From assembly GCF_045679555.1 (NCBI RefSeq), contig NC_092115.1, positions 34,418,728 to 34,482,727 on the forward strand: 64,000 bases of DNA, given 5' to 3'. Positions within the stretch are counted from its first letter, which is position 1; each line of letters begins with the position of its first letter. The DNA is from Salvelinus alpinus (lineage: Eukaryota > Chordata > Actinopteri > Salmoniformes > Salmonidae). A program made the translations under genes and the position numbers. Shown piece after piece: positions 51,872-63,353 of this stretch. The notes below the pieces were generated by a model. The model saw nothing but the letters and a program-made list of their open reading frames with translations, searched no databases and was not told the origin of the DNA.

Positions 51872-53052
51872 GTAAGAACGCGTTCGTTCATACAGGTCTC
51901 TGTCCACAGAGGCTCATCATCGGGTTCCTGCTTACGGAGGTGTGGGTGTCTGTCCCACTCGTTCCCTCCACTGTTTAAAGGATGGTTGCTTGTTTTCATG
52001 TGATTAATAAATGGGGCTTATTCGCTATAGAGCTATGGTGTTGGCCAGCCCCATAGACAATAGTCAATCTACATGTGTAGTAGCTAAAAATATTTTATGG
52101 TGTAGTGTTCTTCCCAGAGTAGCATGGACGGGTTGTTACAGCATGTGCATATGTAACGATCACCATGTGTCGCCATTTGTATTTTCGGATGCCAGGAGCA
52201 ATGCCATAATCCCTGGTGTCAGAAATGAAATACCGTGGCAGGCTCTTAATAGCACTAATGCATTGTTTTGAAATGTGAGACCTCATGTTGTACTGCGTAC
52301 AGGGTGTTGTACAAAACAGGCAGCAGTATTCCACGCTAGATCAGAGAATAGACATGAAAGTTTCAGAAACATCTGTCTGGAAATAGTGACAACACATGCA
52401 CTGTTCTCTCTGACGGATACCCAGACTCACAATTACTAAGAGAGAATGATGAGACTGAATCATTTCTGTGTTAATATGCTGCACCAGCAGGGTCAGCAAC
52501 GTTGGAAGTTTGTGGGCGTTTAGTGATGAAATCCTCAGGTGAGGAAGTGCAGCTTGGATATTGATGTACAGTATATCCCTGACTTTGCTTCAAAGGATAA
52601 ATCAATTCTGAAAACTCGAGAGTTCTCTCATAGTTTTCCCAAGGTGGTCAACTGCATTGATCTGCATTTATCACAGTCTCTAATATTCAGATGTTGATTT
52701 CAGAAGATTTCAGCAGAGGGTTTTATATAGGAGTGACAGATCCAGTAAGAAAAGCTGATTCATGGATAAAATAAATGTCTTAAGCTGAATTATGGGGGGA
52801 AATTGAATGCAGTAAAGAAATTGGAAATTGGAACCAAGATCTATAATAATTGTCTTTGAAAGCAATTACTGGAATTGTGGGTTCCAGTATAGTTTCTGGG
52901 TTGTCTTATTTTCAGATTGTTAAAACGAATATTTTTTCATTTGACTTAGGAGGGAGAGTTCATTATGTTTCTAAAAGTTAAGTAATGGAAAGTCTTGGAG
53001 ATATATTCTTTTTATTTAGATAAATTACAGAAAAATAAAAATGGCATGCACA
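51872..53052. other. No gene or clear repeat seen (possible intron 1)
   Basis: Only short ORFs without features; no transposon ends were recognised. Confidence 0.35.
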
Positions 53053-53215
53053 TGGCTAGTTTGAATCCCTGAGGCGACAAGGTGAAAAATCTGCCGATCT
53101 GGCCTTGAGCAAGGCACTTAACCCTAATTTCTCCAGGGCTGCCATCAATAATGGCTGATCCCTGGATGTGACCCCACTCTCAGAGGGAGTTGGGATATGC
53201 AAAAAATATATATAT
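53053..53215 (+). mobile_element. tRNA-derived SINE fragment
   Basis: GGCTAGTTTGAATCCCTGAG resembles a B box, followed by GCGACAAGGTGAAAAATCTG and CCTTGAGCAAGGCACTTAAC, a body shared by many fish SINEs. An A/TA-rich tail follows. The A-box side is missing. Confidence 0.6.
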
Positions 53216-53638
53216 ATCCATCTCACACATGTACAGGTTTCCCACTTGTACATGCAATGAAACAGCACAAACATAATCATTCCCCTATTTGACCTTTGTG
53301 ATGTGTACTTGCTTGAAGAAAGACATCTGGTTCAGTTTGAATATTTCTATTAGGACAGAATTATCTCAACTAAGCCTATGTGTCTCGAGGCAGGTTTGAC
53401 ACTGAAACTTCAACATCCATAGCAACTGCAAGCTTCAGCCAGAGTCAACTCTCTCACTGGATCTGTTGTTTGAATATGTTTACCAAAGTTCTGGCTTATC
53501 CACTAATCCCAACACATAAAATAGGAGAGCGAGTGAGGACATTAAGTATTACATAATCATGGTGAACTACTACGAATTCACTACTTTGTATTAACGGCAG
53601 CAGAGTTACAATCTCTTGTCCCCTGGGCCAACATATTA

Positions 53639-53658
53639 CCCCCCCCCCCCCCCCCCCC
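53639..53658 (+). repeat. Poly-C run of 20
   Basis: An uninterrupted C homopolymer. Its length in the assembly is likely to be unreliable. Confidence 0.9.
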
Positions 53659-53780
53659 TGCTAAAGTGCCATTACACTTGAGAGTAAAGTCATATCAGGC
53701 TACAAACAATCTTAGTCAAAATGTATGATTTGTTTTTGTTTTTTGGCAACAACACCCTATGCCCCTGATGGCCTTGGCAG

Positions 53781-53823
53781 ATGGAGGACATGCTCAAACA
53801 GTACACTGAAATGTGGAGATTTG
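53781..53823 (+). other. Possible second exon of the gene starting at 51752
   Basis: CCTTGGCAG| precedes an in-frame MEDMLKQYTEMWRF, ending at G|GTGAGAAG; an alternative donor is at AAG|GTCAGG (53840). Phase 0 at the left fits the donor at 51871. The pyrimidine tract is poor and no family is recognised. Confidence 0.2.
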
Positions 53824-53859
53824 GTGAGAAGAAAGCCAAGGTCAGGCCCATGACATATT

Positions 53860-55027
53860 TTTAACATGCTGACTCACAAAAGCCAATCAGCTCCAACACA
53901 CAGCTCCCAAAAGAGCCCAATCTAACACACAGCTCTGGCTGTTCTCAGAAATGGCACCCTATTCTTTGTACAGAGCCCAAGGGCGCCTAGTTTAAAAGTA
54001 GTACAATATGTATGGAATATAGTGTAGATGAGCTTTTGTCAAAAGTTGTGCACTGTATTGATTCTGTGCCTTTTCGGAACCACGCCTGTCTGTCACACTG
54101 TAAATGAGAGACAACATATCATGACACAAGAAACACTGAGAAACAATTCCAAGAAGAACACTTTTCTTACAATACATCAAGGCAATGGTCTTTTAGTAGT
54201 TGACCTACAAACCTCATGGAAGAATAAAAATTAATAAAAAAACATGTACGCTGCCCAGAAGAGTTTGACCGGGGCCCCAAGTACGTTTACATGCACACTA
54301 ATAATTCAATATTAACCCTCAAACTACCAACTGGGGTCATTTTGACCCATAGGGATATTATTAATCGTATAGCCCAAAAGTGGTTAATTAAATTCTTTGA
54401 ATTTTTCATGACTTTGTCAAACAACTTGTTTTTAATAAATTCAAATCATTGTTTAATGTTACTGTATCAATATGGACTTTGGGGTCATGTTGACCCCAGT
54501 CAAAAACACCTAATTCTGCCTATAGTAATTTGATATAGGACCTTTATTTGAATCTAGTTTTCTCTGGAGACATAATAACAACTTATCCATATCACCAGAG
54601 GGTGGAGGGGGACCTGTATCAGTCATTTCCACTAGATAGACAGATCATCTGCACAGATATAGCTCCCCATGTACTTGCCTAAGATTGTATTTTTCTATAC
54701 CATCTATTGTTTATGACTGTGTAAAAAAAATTGTATAACTACTTGATAGAACTGCAATACAGAACTCAGATAAGCTCTGAATCTACACAGAGAGCTGTAT
54801 TGGTGTGTACTCTATAACAAGTATTTATTCTAGGGCAAATATAAAAAAGTATTTATTTGAATCCAGGTTTCTTTGGAGACATATTAAGTTTTACATATCC
54901 TCAGTGGGTGGAAGGGGACCAATTGGAGTGATCTCGACCTGATAGACAGATCACCTGCACGGAGCACTCGTCTTTAACTGGTTATAACTAGGTATGATCG
55001 TGTATAAAATCAAAATGACCTTAGATA
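53860..55027. other. No gene seen
   Basis: AT-rich sequence with local similarity between 54560-54680 and 54860-54960 (TCTCTGGAGACATAATAA and TCTTTGGAGACATATTAA, then GGTGGAGGGGGACC and GGTGGAAGGGGACC, then GATAGACAGATCA in both), suggesting an old segmental repeat of about 300 bp. Confidence 0.4.
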
Positions 55028-56478
55028 CAGTGGAGCAAAAAAGTATTTAGTCAGCCACCAATTGTGCAAGTTCTCCCACTTAAAAAGATGAGAGAGGCCT
55101 GTAATTTTCCTCATAGCCTCTTTAAGAGGCTCCTCTGTCCTCCACTCGTTACCTGTATTAATGGCACCTGTTTGAACTTGTTATCAGTATAAAAGACACC
55201 TGTCCACAACCTCAAACAGTCACACTCCAAACTCCACTATGGCCAAGACCAAAGAGCTGTCAAAGGACACCAGAAACAAAATTGTAGACCTGCACCAGGC
55301 TGGGAAGACTGAATCTGCAATAGGTAAGCAGCTTGGTTTGAAGAAATCAACTGTGGGAGCAATTATTAGGAAATGGAAGACATACAAGAACACTGATAAT
55401 CTCCCTCGATCTGGGGCTCCACGCAAGATCTCACCCCGTGGGGTCAAAATGATCACAAGAACGGTGAGCAAAAATCCCAGAACCACACGGGGGGACCTAG
55501 TGAATGACCTGCAGAGAGCTGGGACCAAAGTAACAAAGCCTACCATCAGTAACACACTACGCCGCCAGGGACTCAAATCCTGCAGTGCCAGACGTGTCCC
55601 CCTGCTTAAGCCAGTACATGTCCAGGCCAGTCTGAAGTTTGCTAGAGAGCATTTGGATGATCCAGAAGAAGATTGGGAGAATGTCATATGGTCAGATGAA
55701 ACCAAAATATAACTTTTTGGTAAAAACTCAACTCGTCGTGTTTGGAGGACAAAGAATGCTGAGTTGCATCCAAAGAACACCATACCTACTGTGAAGCATG
55801 GGGGTGGAAACATCATGCTTTGGGGCTGTTTTTCTGCAAAGGGACCAGGACGACTGATCCGTGTAAAGGAAAGAATGAATGGGGCCATGTATCGTGAGAT
55901 TTTGAGTGAAAACCTCCTTCCATCAGCAAGGGCATTGAAGATGAAACGTGGCTGGGTCTTTCAGCATGACAATGATCCCAAACACACCGCCCGGGCAACG
56001 AAGGAGTGGCTTCGTAAGAAGCATTTCAAGGTCCTGGAGTGGCCTAGCCAGTCTTCAGATCTCAACCCCATAGAAAATCTTTGGAGGGAGTTGAAAGTCC
56101 GTGTTGCCCAGCAACAGCCCCAAAACATCACTGCTCTAGAGGAGATCTGCATGGAGGAATGGGCCAAAATACCAGCAGCAGTGTGTGAAAACCTTGTGAA
56201 GACTTACAGAAAACGTTTGACCTCTGTCATTGTCAACAAAGGGTATATAACAAAGTATTGAGATAAACTTTTGTTATTGACCAAATACTTATTTTCCACC
56301 ATAATTTGCAAATAAATTCATAAAAAATCCTAAAAAAGTGATTTTCTGGATTTCTTCCCCTCATTATGTCTGTCATAGTTGAAGTGTACCTATGATGAAA
56401 ATTACAGGCCTCTCTCATCTTTTTAAGTGGGAGAACTTGCACAATTGGTGGCTGACTAAATACTTTTTTGCCCCACTG
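55028..56478 (+). mobile_element. Nearly intact Tc1/mariner (1451 bp) with one nonsense codon in the transposase
   Basis: The TIRs (CAGTGGAGCAAAAAAGTATT at the left) match for about 82 bp with one difference (A/G at position 7), next to TA on both sides. The transposase frame runs 55239-56261 (340 codons). It has [20 protein letters not shown] and a paired-type DNA-binding region, IWSDETKI (first Asp), FQHDNDPKH (second Asp) and DLNPIENLW (Glu), with the DD34E spacing. A single in-frame TAA at 55710-55712, directly after ACCAAAATA, interrupts it; the frame is otherwise open to the natural stop. Of all elements here this is the youngest-looking. Confidence 0.93.
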
Positions 56479-56480
56479 TA

Positions 56481-57719
56481 TATGCGTAGTTGCAGTCAAA
56501 ACAGCTCAGAAATGTCAGTCAGTGGTATAACTACTTGGTTAAACAGAAACCAGCTAACAGAAACCAGCTAACCTACAGAAATACAGAAACCAGCTAACCT
56601 ACAGAAATACAGAAACCAGCTCACCTCTGAATGTACACATACAGTAGTGCTGTATTGGTATGCATTCTCCGTAAAATAGTTATTCTACGGAAAATAACAA
56701 TAATACCCTCATATATTATATATGTGCAACTTGTTATGGTATTTTGGGGCATGCTTGTTGATGCTTTTTTAAGCATCCTGCCTAGGCCCTACCCCTCCCA
56801 TTGTTTCACTTGCAACGATGCTAATGCTCACTGTGGGGTAAGTAAATAAAGAAAACTAAGCCATATTTTTTATCATTGTCTCAGGATCAATGGATTAATC
56901 ACTTTTTGTCAATAAAATGAAGTATATTAAACATTTTAGTGTACTGCCCCTTTAAATGGCAGTCATGTTTACCACCTAAATATGATAATACTACAATCAA
57001 ATTATGTTAAATCTGGATTTTAGTACTAACGTGGATTGTACTTTGAAAAGAAGATGCACATTATATGAGGGGGAAATTATATTTTGTTTTACCGGGTATC
57101 CACATTAACTGTAATTTTGCTAAAATAACATACGGTTTTCTAACATTTTTATTTCAAAATTATCGCAGGTGGTAATCCATGTATGTAAAATATGTTGGTA
57201 GTTGAGGGTTAAACTCATTATGGCATTAGAAGACCGTACTCTGCTTATCATAATCGGCATAAGGTCATAATCGAGGTAAGCAAACACCAATTAAAAAACC
57301 TGGATTTCTGAGCAATCTTTCAAATTACTAGGACATATAAACCCCCTGATCAGAGTTCCAGCAGTGTATTTGATCTGCACATGTGCTTGTACCAGCAGCG
57401 CCAGCCTCCCTTTTTTGCAGAAGTGAAGTAAGTCTGGAAAAACTGAAAGTATGCATATTAGAAATAGTTTTCACATGTCCGAACACATGGCTGCTGTGGT
57501 AGAACATTTCTTTTGATTGGCGATTTTCTGCATTTATCAAAGTCCCATCAGGAAGCCTGATTTCAGATGTGTCCATGTAAACAGGAATTAAAGGGAAATC
57601 GTTCTTCTTGCAAAACATGTAAACATTTTAATGAATCAAACTATTATATTAATATGAGTATTCACAATAATTGTATTAAAGTACCCATTGCCATCATATT
57701 GAAACAACAACGCCAAAAG
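56481..57719. other. No gene seen
   Basis: Contains a short tandem of AACCAGCTAACCTACAGAAA at 56550-56620. The rest is AT-rich without recognised features. Confidence 0.4.
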
Positions 57720-57837
57720 GTTGCTAGGTGTTGGGTTAACGGTTAAGGTGTTGGCTTGACAGTTGCTGGACTAGGGTTCTAGTCCAGGTCCAAGCTAACC
57801 CAAATTCACTACATTGGTGTCAGAAGTGGGAAGCAAT
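57720..57837 (+). repeat. tRNA-like SINE remnant
   Basis: GGTTAACGGTTAAGGTGTTG and GGGTTCTAGTCCAGG resemble A- and B-box regions of a tRNA-derived repeat. The anticodon arm does not fold convincingly, so it is not called a tRNA gene. Confidence 0.35.
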
Positions 57838-58072
57838 TTAAAGGCAATGCTACCAAATACTAATTGAGTGTATGTAAACTTCTGAGCCACTGGGAATGTG
57901 ATGAAATAAATAAAAGCTGAAATAAATCATTCTCTCTACTATTATTCTGACATTTCACTTTCTTAAAATAAAGTGGGGATCCTAACTGACCTAAAACAGG
58001 GAATTTTTACTAGGATTAAATGTCAGGAATTGTGAAAAACTTAGTTCAAATGTATTTGGCTAAGGTGTATGT
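57838..58072 (+). mobile_element. 3' end of a Sleeping Beauty-type Tc1
   Basis: AAAGGCAATGCTACCAAATA (transposase end), then GTGTATGTAAACTTCTGAGC and the terminal repeat ending AAGGTGTATGTAAACTG. The rest of the element is missing. Confidence 0.75.
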
Positions 58073-58079
58073 AAACTGT

Positions 58080-59600
58080 ACATTCCTCTACAAATAATTT
58101 GCCAATCAATACTCTAATCTGCCTGAAAGACACCAGAACATTATTTAGAATTTTGTTCCAACAATACAGTGCATTAAAACTAAAAGCAGATTTAGCTAGC
58201 TCGGTGGAGACCCTAGGAACATCAAGAGATAACCAATCCTGTGAACGGTTTAGGCAACTCAGGTTTCTATGCTTCAACAGAAAAGTTAGATAACATGAAA
58301 GTTCATGAAGTAGGGCCTTGTAAAAAAAAAAGGGGAGTAATGTAGAGATCTACGGATCTTTAGCGAAGTCCAGCCAGCATTTTGATATCAGATGCAGTGA
58401 TGAGTATCCCAACTGTCACCTGTAACAAAACAAAGGGCACTATGGTAGGTTTAAGAGTAGTAACAGCTGCACAATGATACATAATATCACCATAACTAAG
58501 ATCAGATAAAAAGGTTGACTGATCTGCTTCCTACTGCTTAGAGAAAAGCACAATTTGTTTCTGTAGAAAAAGCCAACTTTAATCTTACCTTCTTAACCAG
58601 CTCATCTATATGTTTTTTAAACATCAAATCCATGTCAGTCCAAATGCCTGAGTGTTTATATGCAGGAACACCTTCAATTGGAGAACCATATATTGAGTGA
58701 ACATGTAGCTCATCTGAAACATTCTTACAAGAGTTTAAAAACAACATCTATTTTGTGTTGCCCATCTTAAACACAAGTTTTAAATCAGCAAGGAATTCCT
58801 GCATAGCTATAAAATCTGACTGTAGTTTTAACACAGCCAGATCAAAAGTCGGGGCAATAGCCGACATAATAGCATCATCCGCATACAGATAAAGTAAAAA
58901 ATTTTTAACAGATTGACCAATGGTGTATATATAAATAGTGAAGAGAACAGGTCCCAAAACCAACCCCTGTGGTACACCTTTAAGCACTTCAAGAAATTCA
59001 GACTTAACCCCATCAATTACGATGGCCTGAGTTCTGTAACTAAGATAGTCATGAAACCATGAACAGGCGTCAGAGCTCAGGCCTATTGAGGACAACTTAT
59101 TCAATAAAATAGCATGATCAACAGTATCAAAAGCTTTTGAAAGGTCCACAAACAAAGCAGCACATTTCATTTTAGTGTGTAAAGCATTGACAAGATCAAC
59201 AACTAAAGTGGTTGCTGTACTAGTTCTATGCCCAGGCCTAAACCCTGATTGGTTTACATTCAAAATACATTCCTCAGATCAAAAAAGAGCAAAGTTGTAC
59301 ATTTACCAAGGATTCTAGAATCTTAGCTAGACACGGAAGCCTTGTAATGAGGCAACAATTATTAACATCACTACTATCCCCACCCTTATGGAGTAGCGGA
59401 AATGTCCATACTTTTGGAATATTTCCTGATAACAATTTTTTTTTTAAAGTGGGTTATTGAGCCAACAATGATGGGCGCTGCACACTTAAGCAGACCGGGA
59501 TCCAATTGGTCGGCCCCTGTCGATTTCTTGTTGTCTATTGCTAGCAAAGCATCCACAACTTATTTTTCTATAAAAAGCCTAAAAGAAAAGCTTTGACTAT
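58080..59600 (-). pseudogene. LINE family C, reverse-transcriptase part
   Basis: The minus strand carries NVNQSGFRPGHRTSTATTLV, then ALFVDLSKAFDTVDHAILLN (first catalytic Asp), GVPQGLVLGPVLFTIYIYTI, and YADDAI (58884-58871), in the order of LINE reverse transcriptases. ORF 59263-58748 is followed in another frame by GVPAYKHSGIWTDMDL. The far end, DVPRVSTELAKSAFSF, lies near 58200. The N-terminal endonuclease is not seen. Confidence 0.8.
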
Positions 59601-59639
59601 GATTTCTTTGACCATTCAGCAAGTTTCCTCTATCAGAGA

Positions 59640-60450
59640 GAGAGAGGGAGAGAGAAACAGATAAACCAAGAGGAGATACAGTCATTGTTGGCATTTGTAT
59701 TGATGTTCTGAGCGTTGCAATTAAAAGAGAATGTGCTGTTCCTGATGGTTCCCAGGTACTTCAAACTCCCCACTCTCTCTACTTCTTCACCACCCAGGAC
59801 TAGGTGGCTCACTGGGTCTGCCATCCTCTAGAAATCAATGACCAGTTATTTTGTTTTGTTGAAGTTGAGTGTGAGGTAGTTGTCATTGCACCAGTGATGA
59901 ACCCTGTTAACTTCTGTTTGGTAATGCAGTGTGTTATCTGAGCCGTTGACAAGGGAGGTGTCATCTGCATATTTCACTGCCAAGAAGTCCCTGTCGGAGC
60001 CTCTCAGGTCATTGGTGTATATGAAGAATAGCACTGGAGAGATGATAGTTCCTTGGGGGGAACCGGTAGATGTACAAAGAAGAAGGGATGTTGTGTTGTT
60101 GAACTTGAAATACTGCCCCCTGTTCAGCAGGAAGTCCAGAGCCCACAAGGTATTACTGGGGTCCACCTGTAGGTGGGAGAGTGTCACAGAAAAGGTGAGG
60201 CTGAATGCAGTTAAAAGCAGAGAAGTCCAGGAAAAGGATTCACACATAAGAATGAGGCCTCTCCAGGTGTTTCACGGCACTGCGCAAAACCGTCAGTACT
60301 GCATCGTCAACTAATCTGTTCTTCCTGTATACAAACTGTATTGGGTCGAGGGCTCCATCCACATGAGACCTGAGACGTGTGAGTATCAAGTGCTCAAGGC
60401 ACTTCACTACGACTGAAGTTAACGCCACAGGACGATAGTCAATCAATGTT
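59640..60450 (-). pseudogene. LINE family D, reverse-transcriptase part
   Basis: Three minus-strand pieces in order: DYRPVALTSVVVKCLEHLIL (60446-60240), then GSPQGTIISPVLFFIYTNDL with KYADDTSLV (YADD near 59965), then a C-terminal LKYLGTIRNSTFSFNCN. The phrase order is that of an L2/CR1-like LINE. Frame breaks separate the pieces. A GA-rich run at 59633-59655 lies at the 3' end. Confidence 0.75.
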
Positions 60451-60956
60451 TTGATAAGGTCAAAGTTTTACATTGTTCCCATCTGGTTTCTATGACCGTA
60501 ACATGACATTGCACTGGTCAAATGGTTTACTGTAATATTCCATTTAGATTGTTATTGGAAAAGCACAGACACTTGAATCCTCCTTGCCAAGTTCAATCAA
60601 ATTGTACTGAAAAAAATCTATAGAAATTGTTTTTGCTGAAAGGATATCCTTCTGTGAATGTTTCAATTATTGCACTCTGAATTTCAAGAAATAAATAGTT
60701 ATCTAATATTTCACATAAAAGCCCCATTTGCTTGAAAGTCATATTGACTAATGCACAAGTTTTGTTTGGCCCTCTTCCCAGATGTATTGTCCTGTGAGAT
60801 GAGATTGTTTACAACGACAGGAAACTTAATAAGTGTCCGTATCCTGACCCATCATATATTGATCTGTACGCATGAACTATGGGGCTGCTAGATGTAATCC
60901 CTGCTTGTTGTTCCTTCAAAACAAGGCGTGATAGAGGAGCACCAGGAAGGATACCT

Positions 60957-61210
60957 CCAGGGCTGGCCCTAGCGTTTTGGGGGCCCTAGGCGAGATTTGG
61001 TTGGGGGGCCCACCCACGGCGAGGGCAAAACATTTTAGTGGTCCCCCTCTTGACGGTGGAGTGAAGAAAATGAAATTTTACAGTTAATTACCTACAATTC
61101 TACACATTTTGCCATGGGATGGAGATCATTTTTTTGCAGTTGTATAGCAAATTTCCTGAAATTCTACATATTTTGCATTACTTTTGCCATGTTAATATGA
61201 GTGAGAGTGA
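60957..61210. mobile_element. End of another hAT-like element
   Basis: CAGGGCTGGCCCTAGCGTTT is a typical hAT terminus; GGGGGCCCTAGGCGAGATTT follows. The opposite end is not found, and the sequence runs into the hAT transposase fragment at 61222. Confidence 0.4.
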
Positions 61211-61221
61211 CTAATAAAATC

Positions 61222-62824
61222 AATGGCTCTTGCTGCCAAGGGAATGCCTGACAGCTTGAAAGACGTTTTGGACACTACAGTGAAAATGGTTAACTTTGTT
61301 AAAGCAAGGCCCCTGAACTCTTGTGTATTTTCTGCATTATGCAATGATATGGGCAGCGACCATGTAACGCTTTTACAACATACTGGTAATCAAGGGGCAA
61401 AGTATTGACACATTTTTTTGAATTGAGAGACAAGCTTAAAGTTTTCTTCAATGACCATAATTTTCACTTGTCTGACCGCTTGCATAATGACGAGTTTCTC
61501 ACACGACTGGGCTATCTGGGTGATGTTTTTTGTCACCTGAATAATCTGGATCTAGGAATACAGGGACTCTCCGCAACTATATTCAATGTGCGGGACAAAA
61601 CTGAGGCTATGATTAAGAAGTTGGAGCTCTTCTCTGTCTGGATTAACAAGGACAACACACTGGTCTTTCAAATCAAATCAAATGTATTTATATAGCCCTT
61701 CTTACATCAGCTGATATCTCAAAGTGCTGTACAGAAACCCAGCCTAAAACCCCAAACAGCAAGCAATGCAGGTGTAGAAGCACGGTGGCTAGGAAAAACT
61801 CCCTAGAAAGGCCAAAACCTAGGAAGAAACCTAGAGAGGAACCAGGCTATGAGGGGTGGCCAGTCCTCTTCTGGCTGTGCCGGGTGGAGATTATAACAGA
61901 ACATGGCCAAGATGTTCAAATGTTCATAAAGGACCAGCATGGTCAAATAATAATAATCACAGTAGTTGTCGAGGGTGCAACAAGTCAGCACCTCAGGAGT
62001 AAATGTCAGTTGGTTTTTCATAGTCGATCATTAAGAGTATCTCTACCGCTCCTGCTGTCTCTAGAGAGTTGAAAACAGCAGGTCTGGGACAGGTAGCACG
62101 TCCGGTGAACAGGTCAGGGTTCCATAGCTGCAGGCAGAACAGTTGAAACTGAAACAGCAGCACGGCCAGGTGGACTGGGGACAGCAAGGAGTCATCATGC
62201 CGGGTAGTCCTGAGGCATGGACCTAGGGCTCAGTTCCTCCGAGAGAGAGAAAGAGAGAGAGAATTAGAGAGAGCATATTTAAATTCACACAGGACACCGG
62301 ATAAGACAGGAGAAGTACTCCAGATATAACAGACTGACCCTAGCCCCCCGACACATAAACTAATGCAGCATAAATACTGGAGGCTGAGACAGGAGGGGTC
62401 AGGAGACACTGTGGCCCCATCCAATGATACCCCCGGACAGTGCCAAACAGGCAGGATATAACCCCACCCACTTTGCCAAAGCACAGCCCCCACACTACTA
62501 GAGGGATATCTTCAACCACCAACTTACAATCCTGAGACAAGGCCGAGTATAGCCCACAAAGATCTCCGCCATGGCACAACCCAAGGGGGGGGCGCCAACC
62601 CAGACAGGAAGATCACGTCAGTGACTCAACCCACTCAAGTGACGCACCCCTCCTAGGGACGGCATGGAATAGCACCAGTAAGCCAGTAAGCTAGTGACTC
62701 AGCCCCTGTAATAGGGGCTGAGTCATTGTATGATTTTTGGTGTGCAAATTAACTCAAGCTTACAGACAATGTGAAATGTGATATAGCAAAGCACCTGAGT
62801 GAGCTGGGTGCGCAATTACGCAGG
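61222..62824 (+). pseudogene. hAT transposase fragment (same family as 33.3-35.5 kb) split by a LINE
   Basis: The first part (61222-61669) encodes LAAKGMPDSLKDVLDTTVKM and NVRDKTEAMIKKLELFSV, collinear with the minus-strand copy at 34.0-34.6 kb. The second part (62724-62824) continues with DNVKCDIAKHLSELGAQLRR. LINE A at 61670-62723 separates them, so the LINE inserted later. Confidence 0.8.
61670..62723 (-). mobile_element. LINE family A 3' UTR copy, 5'-truncated, inserted in hAT
   Basis: The left edge AAATCAAATCAAATGTATTT is the reversed LINE tail. Its body matches 7000-8050 in reverse (AGGCCAAAACCTAGGAAGAA, CGGACAGTGCCAAACAGGCA). At the 5' truncation the sequence folds back on itself (62695-62725). 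Confidence 0.8.
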
Positions 62825-63353
62825 CACAGGCGAGAGCTGCCCAGTGACACAAGCCTACCAGACGAGCTAAATAACTTCTTTGCTCGCTTCGAGGCAAGTA
62901 ACACTGAAACATGCATGAGAGCATCAGCTGTTCCGGACGACTGTATGATCACACTCTCTGCAGCCGATATGAGTAAGACCTTAAAACAGGTCAGCATTCA
63001 CAAGGCCGCAGGGCCAGACAGATTACCAGGTGAACTCCGAGTACATGTACTCCGAGCATGCACTGACCAACTGGCAAGTGTCTTCACTGACATTTTCAAA
63101 CTCTCCCTGTCTGAGTTTGTAATACTAGAATGTTTCAAGCAGACCACCATAGTCCCTGCGCCCAAGAACCTGCCGAAATGACATATGTAGCCATGAAATG
63201 CTTTGAAAGGCTGGTCATGGCTAATATCTACACCACTGTCCCAGAAACCCTAGACCCACTCCAATTTGCATACCGCCCCAACAGATCCACAGATGATGCA
63301 ATCTCTATTGCACTCCACACTGCCTTTTCACACCTGGACAAAAGGAACACCTA
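62825..63353 (+). pseudogene. LINE family B reverse-transcriptase fragment
   Basis: The plus strand encodes LPDELNNFFARFEASNTETC, HKAAGPDRLPGELRVHVLRA and, after a frameshift near 63180, [20 protein letters not shown]. This is collinear with 45740-46170. It stops where the next Tc1 begins. Confidence 0.8.

Noticed and set aside
51607-51999. 130-codon minus-strand ORF
   Set aside because: It is the antisense shadow of the signal-peptide exon and its GC-rich leader; no domain or splice context.
57725-57800. Functional tRNA gene
   Set aside because: Box-like motifs are present, but no complete cloverleaf could be folded; better read as a SINE remnant.
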